The translations under genes and the position numbers were made by a program. From Haplomitrium mnioides (lineage: Eukaryota; Marchantiophyta; Haplomitriopsida; Calobryales), in contig JBNGIS010035018.1 in the NCBI GenBank assembly GCA_049999725.1, positions 1-42,430 of the forward strand: a DNA stretch of 42,430 bases, given 5' to 3'. The notes beneath the pieces were generated by a model that had not been told where the DNA came from, ran no database searches, and saw only the letters and a program-made list of their open reading frames with translations. This document shows positions 22,536 through 34,402 of the stretch, one piece after another; the first letter of the stretch is position 1; the number at the start of each line of letters is the position of its first letter.

Positions 22536-24494
22536 ACAAAACAGTTCCCTCGCCGAGTAAGAATGGTACCTGTTGTCGCCGTTTTAGACCCCGTTCGCAA
22601 TAAGAATTGAGGCTCCATTTGCTTAACTTTTCCCTCCGCTTGATATTAGAACTATGGCAAGCTCCCCTCTGATCCCCTTCGAACTGTTAGCGTTGCCTTG
22701 TCAAATTTTTGTCCTCGCCATTTCTGGAACTGCGATAGGTCACCCTTTCGGCTGCTGGTCCCTTACTTCTTCTTCTAGTCGGATCATCGCTTCATTGCCT
22801 TTTTGCCATTCCTTGATCTTCCTCTAGCCATCTTGTCGATGGATCACCTTTTCTCCCTCTTGATCTTCCTCTAGTCATATCATCGATTGATCATCTTTTT
22901 GGTACCACTTGGCTATCCTCTGGCCGAAATCGCGATAGATTGCCCTTTTGCATCCCTCGGTTCTCCTTTAGTCAGAACTGCGATGAGTTGCCTTTTCGGC
23001 ACTCTTGCTTCTTCTTCAAATCGGATCGTCACTTGATTACCTTTTTAGCACCCCCCGCTCTTCGTTTGGTCGGACTCATGATTCATCACCTTTTTGCCGT
23101 CCTTCCTTGGTTCCGGTCGGGTTTCTCGTCGGATTCTTGTTAAGTAGGCTCCCCACGTAGGGAGGCTGGTCCGAACCCATTTAACTGGGGCTCTCTACTT
23201 AGAGAGGCTGATCGGAACCCATTTATCTGGGGCTCTCCAATTTTCCGGTAAGGGTCCCAGGACACCTTGGGACTGCCAAGTGTCCTTGAATCCTGTGAGG
23301 TGCGCTGGGGCTGCCACGTTTCCGCATCGCCCCACGGACTCCCTCAGATTTGAAACTATCATCAATTGCTGCTTCGCCCTTCCCGCTTAACCTCGCAATT
23401 GCCTTAAACAATCCTCCATGCCGCAAAAATCGTCGCAAGTCACCTTTTTGTCAGTCGTCGCTTCGCTATCCTCGTTTCGCCATTCTTCGGACCCCCCTTG
23501 GTGGATCCCTGTTAAGCGGTCCCCTCACGTCGTAAGACGGATCGAAACTCGCTTAACCAGGTTCCCCACTTAGGGTGGTGCAATCCCGTCGATCTTTTCG
23601 AACCCTCAGGAGCTGCCACGTTGCCTGTCAGATTCCGTGAAGCACGCAAGGGCCGCCACGTTTCCGCAGCTCTCCTCAGACTCCTCGGGTTTCTTCCTTC
23701 GTGTTGATTCCTCATATCAATCGACCTCCTCTAGTCCGATTATAAAGCGCCTCCTTCCTTTCTCGCTTGGGCGACCCATCGTGGGGCCTCATCCTCCGCA
23801 TTCATCCCACTGCCTCCTCTCTACATGGCTTCACTTGCCGCACACTCCTTTGCGCGTCGTTCATTGTCGCTGGGCAAGTTCCCAAGTGCAATCGCTTCCG
23901 ATCCACTTGCGTGATGGCCCTCTGCACGCATCTGACTGTCCTCCCCCTCGCCTTTATCTCTAGTAACTCTTCTCTTGAATTCCTCCTCGATTGTTGCTGG
24001 CTCCTTTCTCCCTAAATTCCTCTACGATTGTGGATGGCTCCTTTGAAATCTGCCCTCCTCTCTCCCTAAATTCCTCTACGATTGTGGCTGGCTCCTTTGA
24101 AATCTGCCCTCCTCTCCTCGAATCCTTTTGCTGCTCCATTCTTCTGATCTCCCTCTCACCTCTCCTTGAATTCCTCTTGCTCACCCTTGTCAGCCCTGCC
24201 TCTGTCCCTGATTGCTGCAAGTTCCTTTGATCCTCCTGCTAGCCTTCTTACTTGACTCCTCTAGATTCCACAAGGCTCCATCTTGCATTGCAGAATTCAT
24301 GACATTCACAGGGGAAAGCAAAAAAGAAAGGAAGAGAAGGGAAAGGAGGGAGAGGAGAAAGGTGCAGGATTGGCATGACAACAATAAAACAATAGAATAC
24401 AAATGACTAATGCAAACTGAAAGAATTTACAAGGCTAGAAGCTCAGTAATCACGAAAAAAAAGAAGAAAAAAACGCAAACACACCCGGCCGACA

Positions 24495-27400
24495 GCTACA
24501 ATATGCACAACTATCACCGATGGAATAAAGAGATCTTAGAAGATCCAAATTGCACAACTCTCGCCGATTGAATGAAGAGATTTAAGGAGATTGAAATTGC
24601 ACAATTCTCGTCAATCAAAAGAAGCAATTTTAGTACATCCAAACTGCACAACTCTCATGGATTGAATAAAGAGATCTTAGAAGATCTAGACTGCACAACT
24701 CTCGCCATTCAAATGAAGAGATCTTAGAAGATCCAAAGTGCACAACTCTCGCTGATGGAATGAAGAGATCCTAGAAGATCCAAATTGCACAACCCTAGCA
24801 AATTGAATGAAGAGATCTTGGAAGATCCAAATTGCACAACTCTTGTCGATCGAATGAAAAAATTTCAGAAGATCTAAATTGCACAAGTCTCGTAGATCAA
24901 ATGAAGAGATCTTAGAATATCCAAATTGCACAACTTTTGCCGATCGAATGAAGAGATCTTAGAATATACAAATCGCATAACTCTCGCCGATCCAATGAAC
25001 AAATCATAGACGATCAAAGTTGCACAATTCTTGTGGATTGAAAGAAAACATTTTAGAAGATGCAAATTGCACAACTCTCGTGGATTGAAAGAAGAAATTT
25101 TAGAATATCCAAATTTCACAACTCTCGCTAATCGAATAAAAAGATCTTAGAAGATACAAATTGCACAATTCTCGTTGATTGAAAGAAGAAATTTTAGAAG
25201 ATCCAAAGTGCACATATCTTGACGATCGAAAGTATAATTTTTAGTCAAACCAAAGTGCAAAACTCTCTCCGATTGAATGAGGAGATCCTAGAAGATCCAG
25301 ACTCCACAACTCTCGTCGTTCAAATCAAGAGATCTTAGAAGATCCAAAGTGCACAACTCTCGCTCATTGAATGAAGAGATCTTAGAAGCGGAGAAATCTC
25401 GCTGATGGAATAAAGAGATCTTAGAAGATGAAAATTGCACAACTCTCGCTGATTGAATGAAGAGATCTTAGAAAATCCAAATTGCACAACTCTCGCCGAT
25501 CGAAAGAAGAAATTTTAGAAGATCTAAATTGCACAAATCTCATCGATCGAATGAAGAGATCTTAAAAGATCCAAATTGCACAACTCTCGTCGATTGAAAG
25601 AAGAAATTTTGGAATATCCAACTTGCACAACTCTCGACGATCGAATAAAGAGATCTTAGAAGATCCAAATTGCACAATTCTCGTCGATCGAAAGGAGAAA
25701 TTTTAAAAATTCCAAAGTGTACAACTCTCGCTGATCGAATGAAGAGATCCTAGAAGATCCAAATTGCACAACTCTTGTCGATCAAAAGAAGAAATTTTAG
25801 AAGATCTTAATTGCACAACTTTTGTCGATCGAAAGAAGTGATTTAAGAAGATCCAAATTTCACAACTCTCGTCAATTGAATGAAGAGATCATAGAAGATC
25901 CAAGTTGCACAACTCTCGTTGATCGAAAGAAGAAATTTTAGTAAATCCAAATTGCACAACTTGCTTCAATCAAATGAAGAGATCTTAGAAGATCCAAAGT
26001 GCACAACTCTCACCGATGGAATGAAGAGATCATAGAAGATCCAAATTGCACAACTCTTATCGATTGAATGAAGAGATCTTAAAAGACCCAAATTGCACAA
26101 CTTTTGTTGATCAAAAGAAAACATTTAGAAGATCCAAATTCCACAACTCTTGCCGATCGAATGAAGAGACCTTAAAAGATCCAAAGTGCACAGTTCTGGT
26201 TGATCGAATGAAGAGATCTTAGAAGATCTAGACTGCACAATTCTCGCTGATCGAATGAAGAGATCTTAAAAGACCCAGTATGCACAACTCCTGCCCATCA
26301 AATGAATAAATCTTAGAAGATCCAAATTGCACAACTCTCGTCAATTGAATGAAAATATCTTAGAAGATCCAAATTGCACAACTCTCGAGGATCGAAAGAA
26401 GAAGTTAAAGTATATCCAAAGTGCACAACTCTAGCCGAGCGAATGAAGAGATTTTACAAGATCCAGATTACACAACTCTTGCCAATCAAATGAAGAGATC
26501 TTGGAAGATCCAAAGTGCACAATCTCGTAGATCGAATGAAGAGATCCTAAAAGATCCAAAGTGCACAACTCTTGCCGATGGAATGAAGAGATCTTAAAAG
26601 ATCCAAATTGTACAACTCTCATCAATCGAATGAAGAGATATTAGAAGATCCAAATTGCAAAAAAAAATTTCATCCAAAGAAGAAATTTTAGAACATCCAA
26701 ATTGCACAACTCTCATCAATCAAAAGAAGAAATTTTAAAAGATCCAAATTGCACAACTCTTGTTGATCGAATGAAGAGATCTTAGAAGATCCAATATGAA
26801 CAACTCTTGCTGATGGAATGAAGAGATCTTAGAAGATCCAAATCGCACAATTCTTGCCGATCGAATGAAGAGATCTTAGAAGATTGAAATTGCACAACAC
26901 TCGACGATCGAAAGAAGAAATTTTAGTAGATCCAAAGTGCACAACTCTTGCCGATCGAATCAAGATATCATAGAAGATTCAGATTGTAAAACTCTCGCCA
27001 ATCAAATGAAGAGATCTTGCAAGATCCAAAGTGCACAATTCTCACCGATCAAATGAAGAGATCTCAGAAGATCCAAAGTGCACAACTCTCGCCGATGGAA
27101 TGAAGAGATCTTAGAAGATCCAAAGTTCACAACTCTTGCTGATGGAATGAAGAGATCTTAGAAGATCCAAATTGCACAGCTCTCATCGATCGAATCAAGA
27201 GATCCTAGAAGATCCAAATTGCACAACTTTTGTTGATCGAAATAAGAAATTTTAGAAGATCCAAATTGCACAACTTTTGTTGATCAAAAGAAGAAATTTA
27301 AAAAGATCCAAATTGCACAACTCTCGTCGATCAAAAGAAGAAATTTAAGAAGATCCAAATTGTACAACTCTCATTGATCGAATGAAGAGATCCTAGAAGA

Positions 27401-27508
27401 TCCAGTATACACAACTCTTGCTGATTGAATGAAGAGATCTTAGAAGATCCAAATTGCACAACTCTCGCCGATCAAATAAAGAGATCTTAGAAGATTGAAA
27501 TTGCACAA
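24495..27508. repeat. 47-bp satellite array, about 64 monomers
   Basis: The monomer is about 47 bp, for example AAATTGCACAACTCTCGCCG followed by ATCGAATGAAGAGATCTTAG and AAGATCC. Two versions alternate irregularly: one with GAATGAAGAGATCTTAG and one with GAAAGAAGAAATTTTAG. The first holds a 6-bp inverted repeat (GATCTT-AG-AAGATC) that could form a small hairpin. The array fills exactly the space between the LTR starts of B and D. Minus-strand frames of 60-81 codons are translations of the repeat, not genes. Confidence 0.9.
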
Positions 27509-30170
27509 TATCAGCCACGGAATTGAAGCACTGACTTGGAATTCTGCACTGAGGAAGCAACATTAACACAATTCCTCTCTGGTAAGGGCAAAAACAACTC
27601 GAAAGTAGTAGGAATCCTTCAAAGTGTGGGTATAAGCAGAGCGCATGGATCCAAGGAGGAGAACGGGATCATTGCGGAAGAAGGGAAGGGAGTAGTGGGC
27701 GTCAGCAAGTGGGAGGTCACCACTAAAATTTGAAGGAAGCCAATGAGAGCCCGTAGAGATGATGGGGATGTGGGAATCAAGACTTAGAGGGGAGGAGGGC
27801 GCGCCCACCAAAGGCAAAGCGATCAAAGGAGGAAGAGCGGAGCTACAAGGCAGAAATCTGAAAGCGCTCAAGGAAGAGGGAGACTGCAAAGCACGCCTAC
27901 AGATGCCACACATCAGTTTGAGGATTGGAGACAAGAAGGAGGAATTGGGACCTTCGTAAGCATGGGTTAGGCCAAGGAGCGAGGGATGCCTCGATCCTGC
28001 AAGTGTGAGCCGAGCTCTACAAGAGTCCGACCCCTTTCTTTGGTATCTGTGGGTCTTAGCGAAAACATGTTGTCTTCTGAGGGCTCCAAAAGATTCAACG
28101 GAAACGTGGCGTCTCCAGAGTGCTTCAAGGGATTCGACGGGCTACGTGGCGTCTCTAGGGAGTCCGCGAGTCTTCAACAGAGAGGTGGCGGGCCACAAAG
28201 AACTTAACAAGACTCAGCCTTCCAAAATGGGGAGCCTGGTTAGGTGGGTTCGGAGTGAGCTTTCGATGTGGAGAGCCCACTTAATAGGGATCCGTTGGAA
28301 GGTTTGACCGGAAAAAGCAAGGAGGGATCAACCGAAAGGATGATCTATCGGAGATCTAACCAGAAGAAGCAAGGAGGGATCAACCGAAAGGATGATCTAT
28401 CAAAGGTCCGGCCAGGAGAGAAAGGACTGATCCGCCGAAAGGACGATCTATCAAAGATGCGGACTGGGAGAGGATAAGTTTGAAAGTTCAAAATAATATT
28501 GAGTCAACGATTGAAAGTTCAATGGCACGTGCAAGGAGTTGGGTCAAAAAGGAGTTTCTTTGTAGTTCTTATATCAAGCTTGTCCACAACTCAATGAAGG
28601 GAGCTTCGGGCGTGTGTTGTTCTTATCGTGAGCTTTCGACAAGATTGCTTCACAACGACGACGAAGGCATTGTTCTTACTTGAAGAGGCAAGCGGCTCTT
28701 TGGATGACGTGGCATCCTCGGAAGACTTGGGGAAAGTCCGCGGGTCAACATCGGAAAGAAGTCAAAGCGACAGTTCACCTATCCCTTTGTAGGGCGGCGT
28801 CCAATGGCGCGGTAGCGGATGACATGGCGGCCTCAAGGAGTCCGCAAGGCTTCACGGAGAGGTGGGGAGCCCAGGGAGTACGAAGGGCTTGTAGTGGATG
28901 ACGTGTCGGCATCAGGGAGTTTGCAAGTCTTCACATTAAGGTGGCGGGCCCAGGGCGTCCGAGGGTTTATAGCAGAAACGTGGCAAGCGCATGGGGCCCA
29001 TAGAGTTTAGTGGAAATGTGGACGAATGAGAGGGTCTGCGGTCTTCATCGGAGAAAGGTCAGCGCGACGGTCAGACTACCCTCTTGCAGAATGGCGGCTT
29101 CGCGGATTACGTGGAGTCCTTAGAGGATTTGGTGGAAGTCAATGGACACGTGGCGGTAAGACGGAGTCCGTTGGATCTCAGGTCAGAGGAATGTCAAACT
29201 CGGAGGAGGGTCAGCGCGACGGTCCGCCTACCCCTTTGCGAGGCGGCGTCGAACGGCGGGCCTTTGGATGACATGGCGCTCAAGGATGGTCCGAGGGATC
29301 CTCTGGGTCAGAGCTGAGTCAACCACGGAACCAAGTTGGCGCGATGGTCAGACTACCCCCTTGCGGGGCGGCGTTAGACCACGCAGCTCGGAAGAAAGTC
29401 AACCTCGACACGTGGCACGTCGGAGGAGTCCGAGGGATCCTGCAGACTTCCTTGTTTGTTGAATCCTTAGGCTTGGGATCCGAGGTCAACTATGGGAGAA
29501 AAGTCAACAACGGACCTGGATTCCGCTAGGCTCTACGAACTCGGATCCGCGGGGATCTCCAGATGCGAATCTTGGAGATTCCGTTGGACTCCTTTTCCGC
29601 AAGATTCTTTGGAACTTTGTTCTGAAGAGCTCTTTGGACTAGAGTTCTGTGGGAATCTTCAGAATCTCAGTCCGAGAGATTCCTTTGACTTGACTCCAAG
29701 TTACCGGTGTTCTTGGAATCATTCGACTAACTAGTGGGACACGCATCAGAACGCCCGAACCCGGGTTAGGAATCACATTTGTACCAGTTCTTGTGACAAC
29801 CTTGAGAGGGGGAGTCCAATCCATTTGCATTGTTCATTGGTGTAGATCACAACACCTTTCTGCCCCCAAGTATACCCAAGGTGGCAAGGTCTAAGATTTG
29901 GGACCCTTGGAATATATTGAAGGAATTACACAAGGCACGCTGGGTGGTGTAGATGTGGACTTGGGGTTTTATGAATGAATGACTAGATTGTAAGCTGAAG
30001 AGAGTGAGAGATGAACAAAGGGTTGGTAAGAAAAGGGAGAATCCTTAAAGCCTCAAAGTGATAACTGGTAAGGGGCCATATCAGAAAAGAACCTGAAAGC
30101 CCTGAATGTGTCCTCCTCTACCTTCCAAGTGGCACCTCAGAAGGTTAATGCTTGAAACAGGGGAGTGACA
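27509..30170 (+). repeat. 5' LTR of element D (2,662 bp)
   Basis: It begins directly after a satellite monomer and ends GTGACA, 8 bases before the primer-binding site. It shares 27530-27800 with 34425-34720 and later blocks with the 3' LTR, but the two differ by large indels (about 28310-28775 is missing from the 3' copy). It carries GGATGACGTGGC-type motifs (28703, 28900) and, near 30119-30155, the CTTCCAAGTGGCACC...GGTTAATGC block shared with A and B. No gene is seen. Confidence 0.75.
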
Positions 30171-30178
30171 TGAATTTT

Positions 30179-30195
30179 TGGCGCTAGAAGGAGGG
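30179..30195 (+). other. Primer-binding site of element D
   Basis: TGGCGCTAGAAGGAGGG starts 8 bases after the LTR end GTGACA and begins with TGG as expected. It differs from the A/B site, so D probably uses a different tRNA primer. Confidence 0.65.
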
Positions 30196-30347
30196 CCAAG
30201 GTTTGGAGAAACCTGAGACCAACTTGGACCCAAGTTATCACCTTGTGCACTAGAGACCCAAAGTCAAATTGGGAAGCAAATTCCGAGACACATAGCTGTT
30301 GTAGGTGAGTTTGTTGAGGAAGAGTGGTAGACAAAAGAGACTTTTAG

Positions 30348-32119
30348 GTGGAAGTGGCAATGACCAGTGCTGGGATGGCCAATCCGATACCTCCCTCTAG
30401 GTTTTGGAGACGATTCAAATACAAGTCCTTCAAGGGATGCCCGAAGGATGACCTAGATGCATGGCTAGACGACCTGGAAAATACTGTAGCAGCAAATGGC
30501 GAAAGCCATGTGAAAACTAAGACCCTGCCAATAGTTTTAAAGGGAGAAGCTCTGCTTTGGTACAAGGACTTGCCTGACAATGTCAAGCGAGACTAGCATG
30601 CATTTAAGGCAGCATTCATTGTGGAATTCTGAAGGATCGGAGAAGAGACAGAGGCGCTGATCAAGATGGGTCAACTCAAAATGAAAAAGAAAGAGTCCAT
30701 GAGGAAATTCCTCCAGCGATTCAAGAAGGTTTAGGAAGCTGAAGCGCGGAAGCTGAACCCGCCAACCATTGGCGGGATGCTCACGGCATGGTTCCTGGCA
30801 ACTCTACCCAGGGGAATTGGGACCTGGGTGAGACAAATGGATCTACAAACTCTAGAAAAAGCTGTCAATGCAGCCCGATCCCATGTCAAAGCTCCAATCA
30901 CCAATTCCCGCAGGAAGGCACGGGCCAAATACGATTTTGATGACTCTTTAAACACCTTGGACAGTGACGGAGAAACAGATGAGCGTTCCGAGTCCTCCTC
31001 GGAAAGTAGGAATGAGTCGGGCAACAATAGCTCAGAGGAAGACCGATCGTCCAGAAAAAAGAAGAAGAAGAAGGATCTCAAGAAGAAGAAGGAGACCAAA
31101 GAGGTAAGTCATCGCAAAGGGGCCAGCAAGGGGAAGTACATAAAAACTGAACCCAAACTTGAGGCGAGTAGGAAGCCAAAGAGGAGAGATCGGATTGAAG
31201 AGCGCCAAGATGGAGGCAATGAGCATTCTCTTGGCTAGGATCAAATCGGAAGGCAGGCCCCTGCCCACCCGAAGAGTAGAATTGTAGTGCGTAAGATGCA
31301 AGCAACATGGACACTCCTCTCAAGAATGTCCGAACGACAACAATGATGTGCATTACGTAAGGGAGGAAGCACTAGAATACATGAGAGAAAAGGTCCAATA
31401 CGTGATGGAGAAGGCTTCGGAAATCGTGTATCAAATCAATGGGGGACCTCGAACAATGCTGAGCAGACCTGCAGGAGGGAGCGGAAGGCCAATGAATCAA
31501 TGGGCTGCCAATCGGCCACCTAAGACAACGATCATGGTATGTTGGAACTGTGGCCAGCCCGGCCACATTTCCTCCAATTGTCTGTAGCTGTGGAAGATTG
31601 ATTATGGCCAACCACCTCCTTTGTGCTTGCAATGCAAGAAAGAGGAGCATGTGGCAATCAATTTCCCAACTAGAAGTCCTGATGCACCCCTTGGGCCAAG
31701 CGAGAATCCTCCTCCCTCCGCAATTGTCAATCTGATCACCTTGGAGATGGAGGAGGAAGCCGAATCGCCAGGATGGGAGACACCCACTCCCGAGGATTGT
31801 TTTCTGGTGGTAACCAAGGTCGGAGCAAAGGCCAAAAAGAAGAGCTAGAAGAAGTCTGAGCGGAAAGCCAAGAAGGGGGTAGCTCAAGCGACCTCATCAC
31901 AAAATGATTCGGAGGGATAATCCGAAGTGGTTCTACCCGAAGCAGCAAGACCATATGAGGAGGCATTTGGAGGCTCTAGAAGCCCTGGAGGAAGAACAGG
32001 CAGTAGAAGAGATCCTCAAAGAGGTCTGCAAGCAACAAAGAGGGACCTAGGGGGCAAGGGAGAGTGTTGCAGCTTCCGAAGAGGGGACAAAGCCCAACCC
32101 CTAAAGCATTCAAGCAGAT
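30348..32119 (+). pseudogene. Element D gag (capsid-like region, basic/acidic tail, CCHC knuckles)
   Basis: The start chosen is the ATG at 30348 (MEVAMTSAGM). The capsid-like part (FWRRFKYKSFKGCPKDDLDA, then LLWYKDLPDNVK and KKESMRKFLQRFKKV) aligns with A's gag. A charged tail follows, with a Ser-rich acidic run and a Lys run at about 31040-31110. Zinc knuckles: CVRCKQHGHSSQEC at 31288-31329, CWNCGQPGHISSNC at 31540-31581, and a degraded third (CLQCKKEEHVAINF, last Cys lost) near 31625. TAG or TGA stops occur near 30594, 30633, 30733, 31237, 31285, 31588 and 31848, with frame changes after the capsid region. The rest to 32119 is a charged linker. Confidence 0.75.
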
Positions 32120-32842
32120 GTGTGGAATTGTCATGTTACGGCCACAGTGGGCCAACTCATCAAGGATAGCCCGTTGTATCAAAGGCAACTCCGTGAATTG
32201 CTGATGGGAGCCAAGAGGAGAAGAAGGCTACCCAAGGTAGGAGTTCTAGCGGATCTGCAGCTGGTTTGTGAAGACAAGGGGGCCCTGGAGATCGACATAC
32301 AGATCGCGGGGTGCACATTGTCATTAGTGCCCGTAGATGAAGGGGCAGGAGTCAACATCATGGTGGAGGAAACGGCTCACAAGCTGGGATTCACAAAATT
32401 CTAGCATACAGCCAGAATTATGAGGCTGGCGGATGGGTCATGAGTGAAGCCATTGGGCTCCCTCCTCCAAGTACCAACATTCATCGGAGGGAAGGAGTTC
32501 AAGCTGAGCTATCTGGTAATGCGACCCGCCCGAGCATCTCCATACCCGGTGTTGATTAGAAGGCCTTGGCTGTATGGAGCCCGAGTCATACACAACTAGG
32601 GGAACTCCACATTGGTGTTTGGCCTTGAAGAAACGATAGTGCATTATGGCCCTATTCCTCACTTGGGGGAAACACAGTCTGAGGCAAAATATGACAGTGA
32701 GTGGTCCGAGGAGGAAGAAGATTCAAAATACCACTACTGGATGCAGATGGTGAGTGAAGCGACAAAGGAGGATCTGTCGGAGGAAGGGGTAGTGTCTATA
32801 AATCAGATAGAATTATCCACATACGCTGGAATAGAGCACTAG
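32120..32842 (+). pseudogene. Element D protease-like domain and linker
   Basis: It aligns with A's protease: TVGQLIKDSPLYQRQLRELL, ALEIDIQIAGCTLSLVPV, DEGAGVNIMVEETAHKLGF, IMRLADGS and RPWLYGA. The catalytic triplet position reads DEG. Stops fall near 32401, 32441 and 32599, each inside conserved sequence. An acidic linker (EWSEEEED) follows, as in A. Cleavage activity is not expected. Confidence 0.65.
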
Positions 32843-32923
32843 TAAAGGAAATCCACATAAGATTGAACCGGAGATGATGACATCAGAATCCGAAGGGAAG
32901 AGGAGTCTGAAGCGTCTCATCGG

Positions 32924-33640
32924 ATGCGGAAAGCGGACATGAGGAGGTCTGAAGAAGCTCCTCGGGAGGAGGGCGGAGTGCGATTGGCTACTCTGATGCC
33001 AGCAAAGGACAACCATAGGCGAAACGAGACAAGGGTGGTGCAGGATGCCCAACACAAGCAATTGGTGGTCCGAGAAGGACACACCTTCCACATAGGCTCC
33101 CAATTTCCCAGAGAAACGGAGCGGACCCTCACCAATCTCTTGCACAATTTCAGTGACGCCTTTGCCTGGAGTCACATGGATCTAAAGGGAGTCCCGAGAG
33201 AATTGGAGGAGCACCGGATCAACTTGGAACCAACAGCAATCCCGGTGCAACAAAGGCAATACCAAATGAATCCCTGATTCTCCTTGCTTGTAAAGGAGGA
33301 GATAGACAAACTACTGGAAGCTGATTTCATTTACCCAATCCTCAATAGCGAATGGGTGTCCCTCTTTGTAGTGGTGCCCAAGAAGGTGGGACAAGACGGA
33401 GAGAAGAAGATCCGAGTATGCCAAGATTTTTGGAAGCTGAATGAGGCTACCAAGAAGGACCACTATGTGTTGCCTTTCACGGATAGGGTGCTAGATTTGG
33501 TGGTAGGGCAAGAAGTGTATAGCTTCCTCGACGGGTACTAAGGATATAATCAAATCTGGATCCAAGAAGAAGATCAACTCAAGACAGCATTCACCATGAA
33601 ATGGGGGGTGTTTGCTTTCAGGAGAATGCCAACGGGATCA
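32924..33640 (+). pseudogene. Element D reverse transcriptase, N-terminal half only
   Basis: It includes FSDAFAWSHMDLKGVPRELE, LLEADFIYPILNSEWVS, IRVCQDFWKLNEATKKDHY and SFLDGY with the first catalytic Asp. Stops are at about 33275 (TGA for an Arg kept in A) and 33539. After WGVFAFRRMP the sequence jumps straight into integrase C-terminal sequence at about 33630. The YxDD active site, thumb, RNase H and integrase front are gone, about 1.65 kb relative to A. Confidence 0.8.
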
Positions 33641-34180
33641 TGGGAAGATCCTCAATAAAACGGTGGCAGCCAACAAATCAGATTGGGATCTCAAGCTGCT
33701 CACCGCAACCCATGCATACAATTTGGCCTACAAGACCACAACGAGCCACTGCCTCTTTGGACAACATGCTCTGGTACCAGTGGAGTATGAGGTGCCCACT
33801 AGGTGATTGTTAGAGCATGAGAGGATGGATGGCTGAAGATCAGAGCAGAAGGGAAAGGCTCTATCAGCTGGAAAGCCTGGAAGAGACCAAAGATTTAGCC
33901 CAAAGGAGGTTGGAGCACCAACAAGAGTTGAGGAAGAGACAACATGATAAGGGGCTCAAGCCAACTGACCTCTTGGAGGGAAACCTGGTGTTGTTGTATG
34001 ATAGCAGGTTTGTGCATTTCCTTGGGAAATTGCACACAAGGTGGATGGGGCCATTTGTACCAAGGAAGCTACATTAGAATGGGTCAGTAGAATTGGAGAC
34101 ATTGGAGGATCACAAGTTTGCCAACCGGGTGCACTTCGACTGACTCAAAAGGTATATGAATCAGGAGGAGGAGGGAGAGG
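33625..34180 (+). pseudogene. Element D integrase, C-terminal part only
   Basis: It begins inside the segment equivalent to A's ANGIIGKILNKTVA and continues TATHAYNLAYKTTTSHC, FGQHALVPVEYEVPTR, then after a stop and frame change LVLLYDSRFVHFLGKLHTRW and MGPF. The H2C2 zinc region and the first two catalytic Asp residues are absent, so no integrase activity is possible. Stops at about 33804 and 34075 add to the damage. Confidence 0.75.
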
Positions 34181-34255
34181 GTGCAACGGTGATCCCATCG
34201 AAGGTACTTGGCCAGCAGAGGTAAGTTGTGTGTGCAAGCGTGTATGTGTGTGTTT

Positions 34256-34277
34256 GGGGGGGGGGGGGGGGGGGGGG
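34256..34277 (+). repeat. 22-base G run
   Basis: An uninterrupted G tract lies in D's 3' noncoding region after a TGTGTGTTT stretch. It could form G-quadruplex structure. Its exact length may be unreliable because such runs are error-prone in sequencing. Confidence 0.85.
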
Positions 34278-34389
34278 CGTTTTGAGGGGTTGTATTGCAG
34301 CAGGTACGAAGGCCAGCCAATGACCACTCAGAGGAGGCACCCAATAGAGCAAAGGAGATGAAGGGTGTTCGTGGGGACGCTTCACACTC

Positions 34390-34402
34390 GAAGAGGGAGT
34401 TA
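34390..34402 (+). other. Polypurine tract of element D
   Basis: GAAGAGGGAGTTA lies immediately before the LTR start TGTTAGCC, in the same arrangement as AAAAGGGGAGTTA in A. Confidence 0.6.

Larger units (their letters stand above)
19512..24494 (-). repeat. 5' LTR of element B (4,983 bp including insertion F)
   Basis: On the minus strand it starts TGTCGG at 24494, next to the satellite, and ends CTGACA at 19512, next to the primer-binding site. Without F it is about 4.55 kb. It carries the family block CTTCCAAGTGG...AGGTTAAGGCC (about 19702-19735), the GC-rich 124-bp tandem modules (22037-22530) and the pyrimidine/purine tract. No gene is seen. The many short frames on both strands reflect GC-rich tandem repeats. 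Confidence 0.75.

Noticed and set aside
24686-26625. Minus-strand frames of 64-81 codons in the satellite
   Set aside because: They are periodic translations of the 47-bp repeat; the repeated residues follow the monomer length through three frames.
24495-27508. Possible CRISPR array
   Set aside because: There are no unique spacers: whole monomers vary by scattered substitutions and follow head to tail. The context is eukaryotic.
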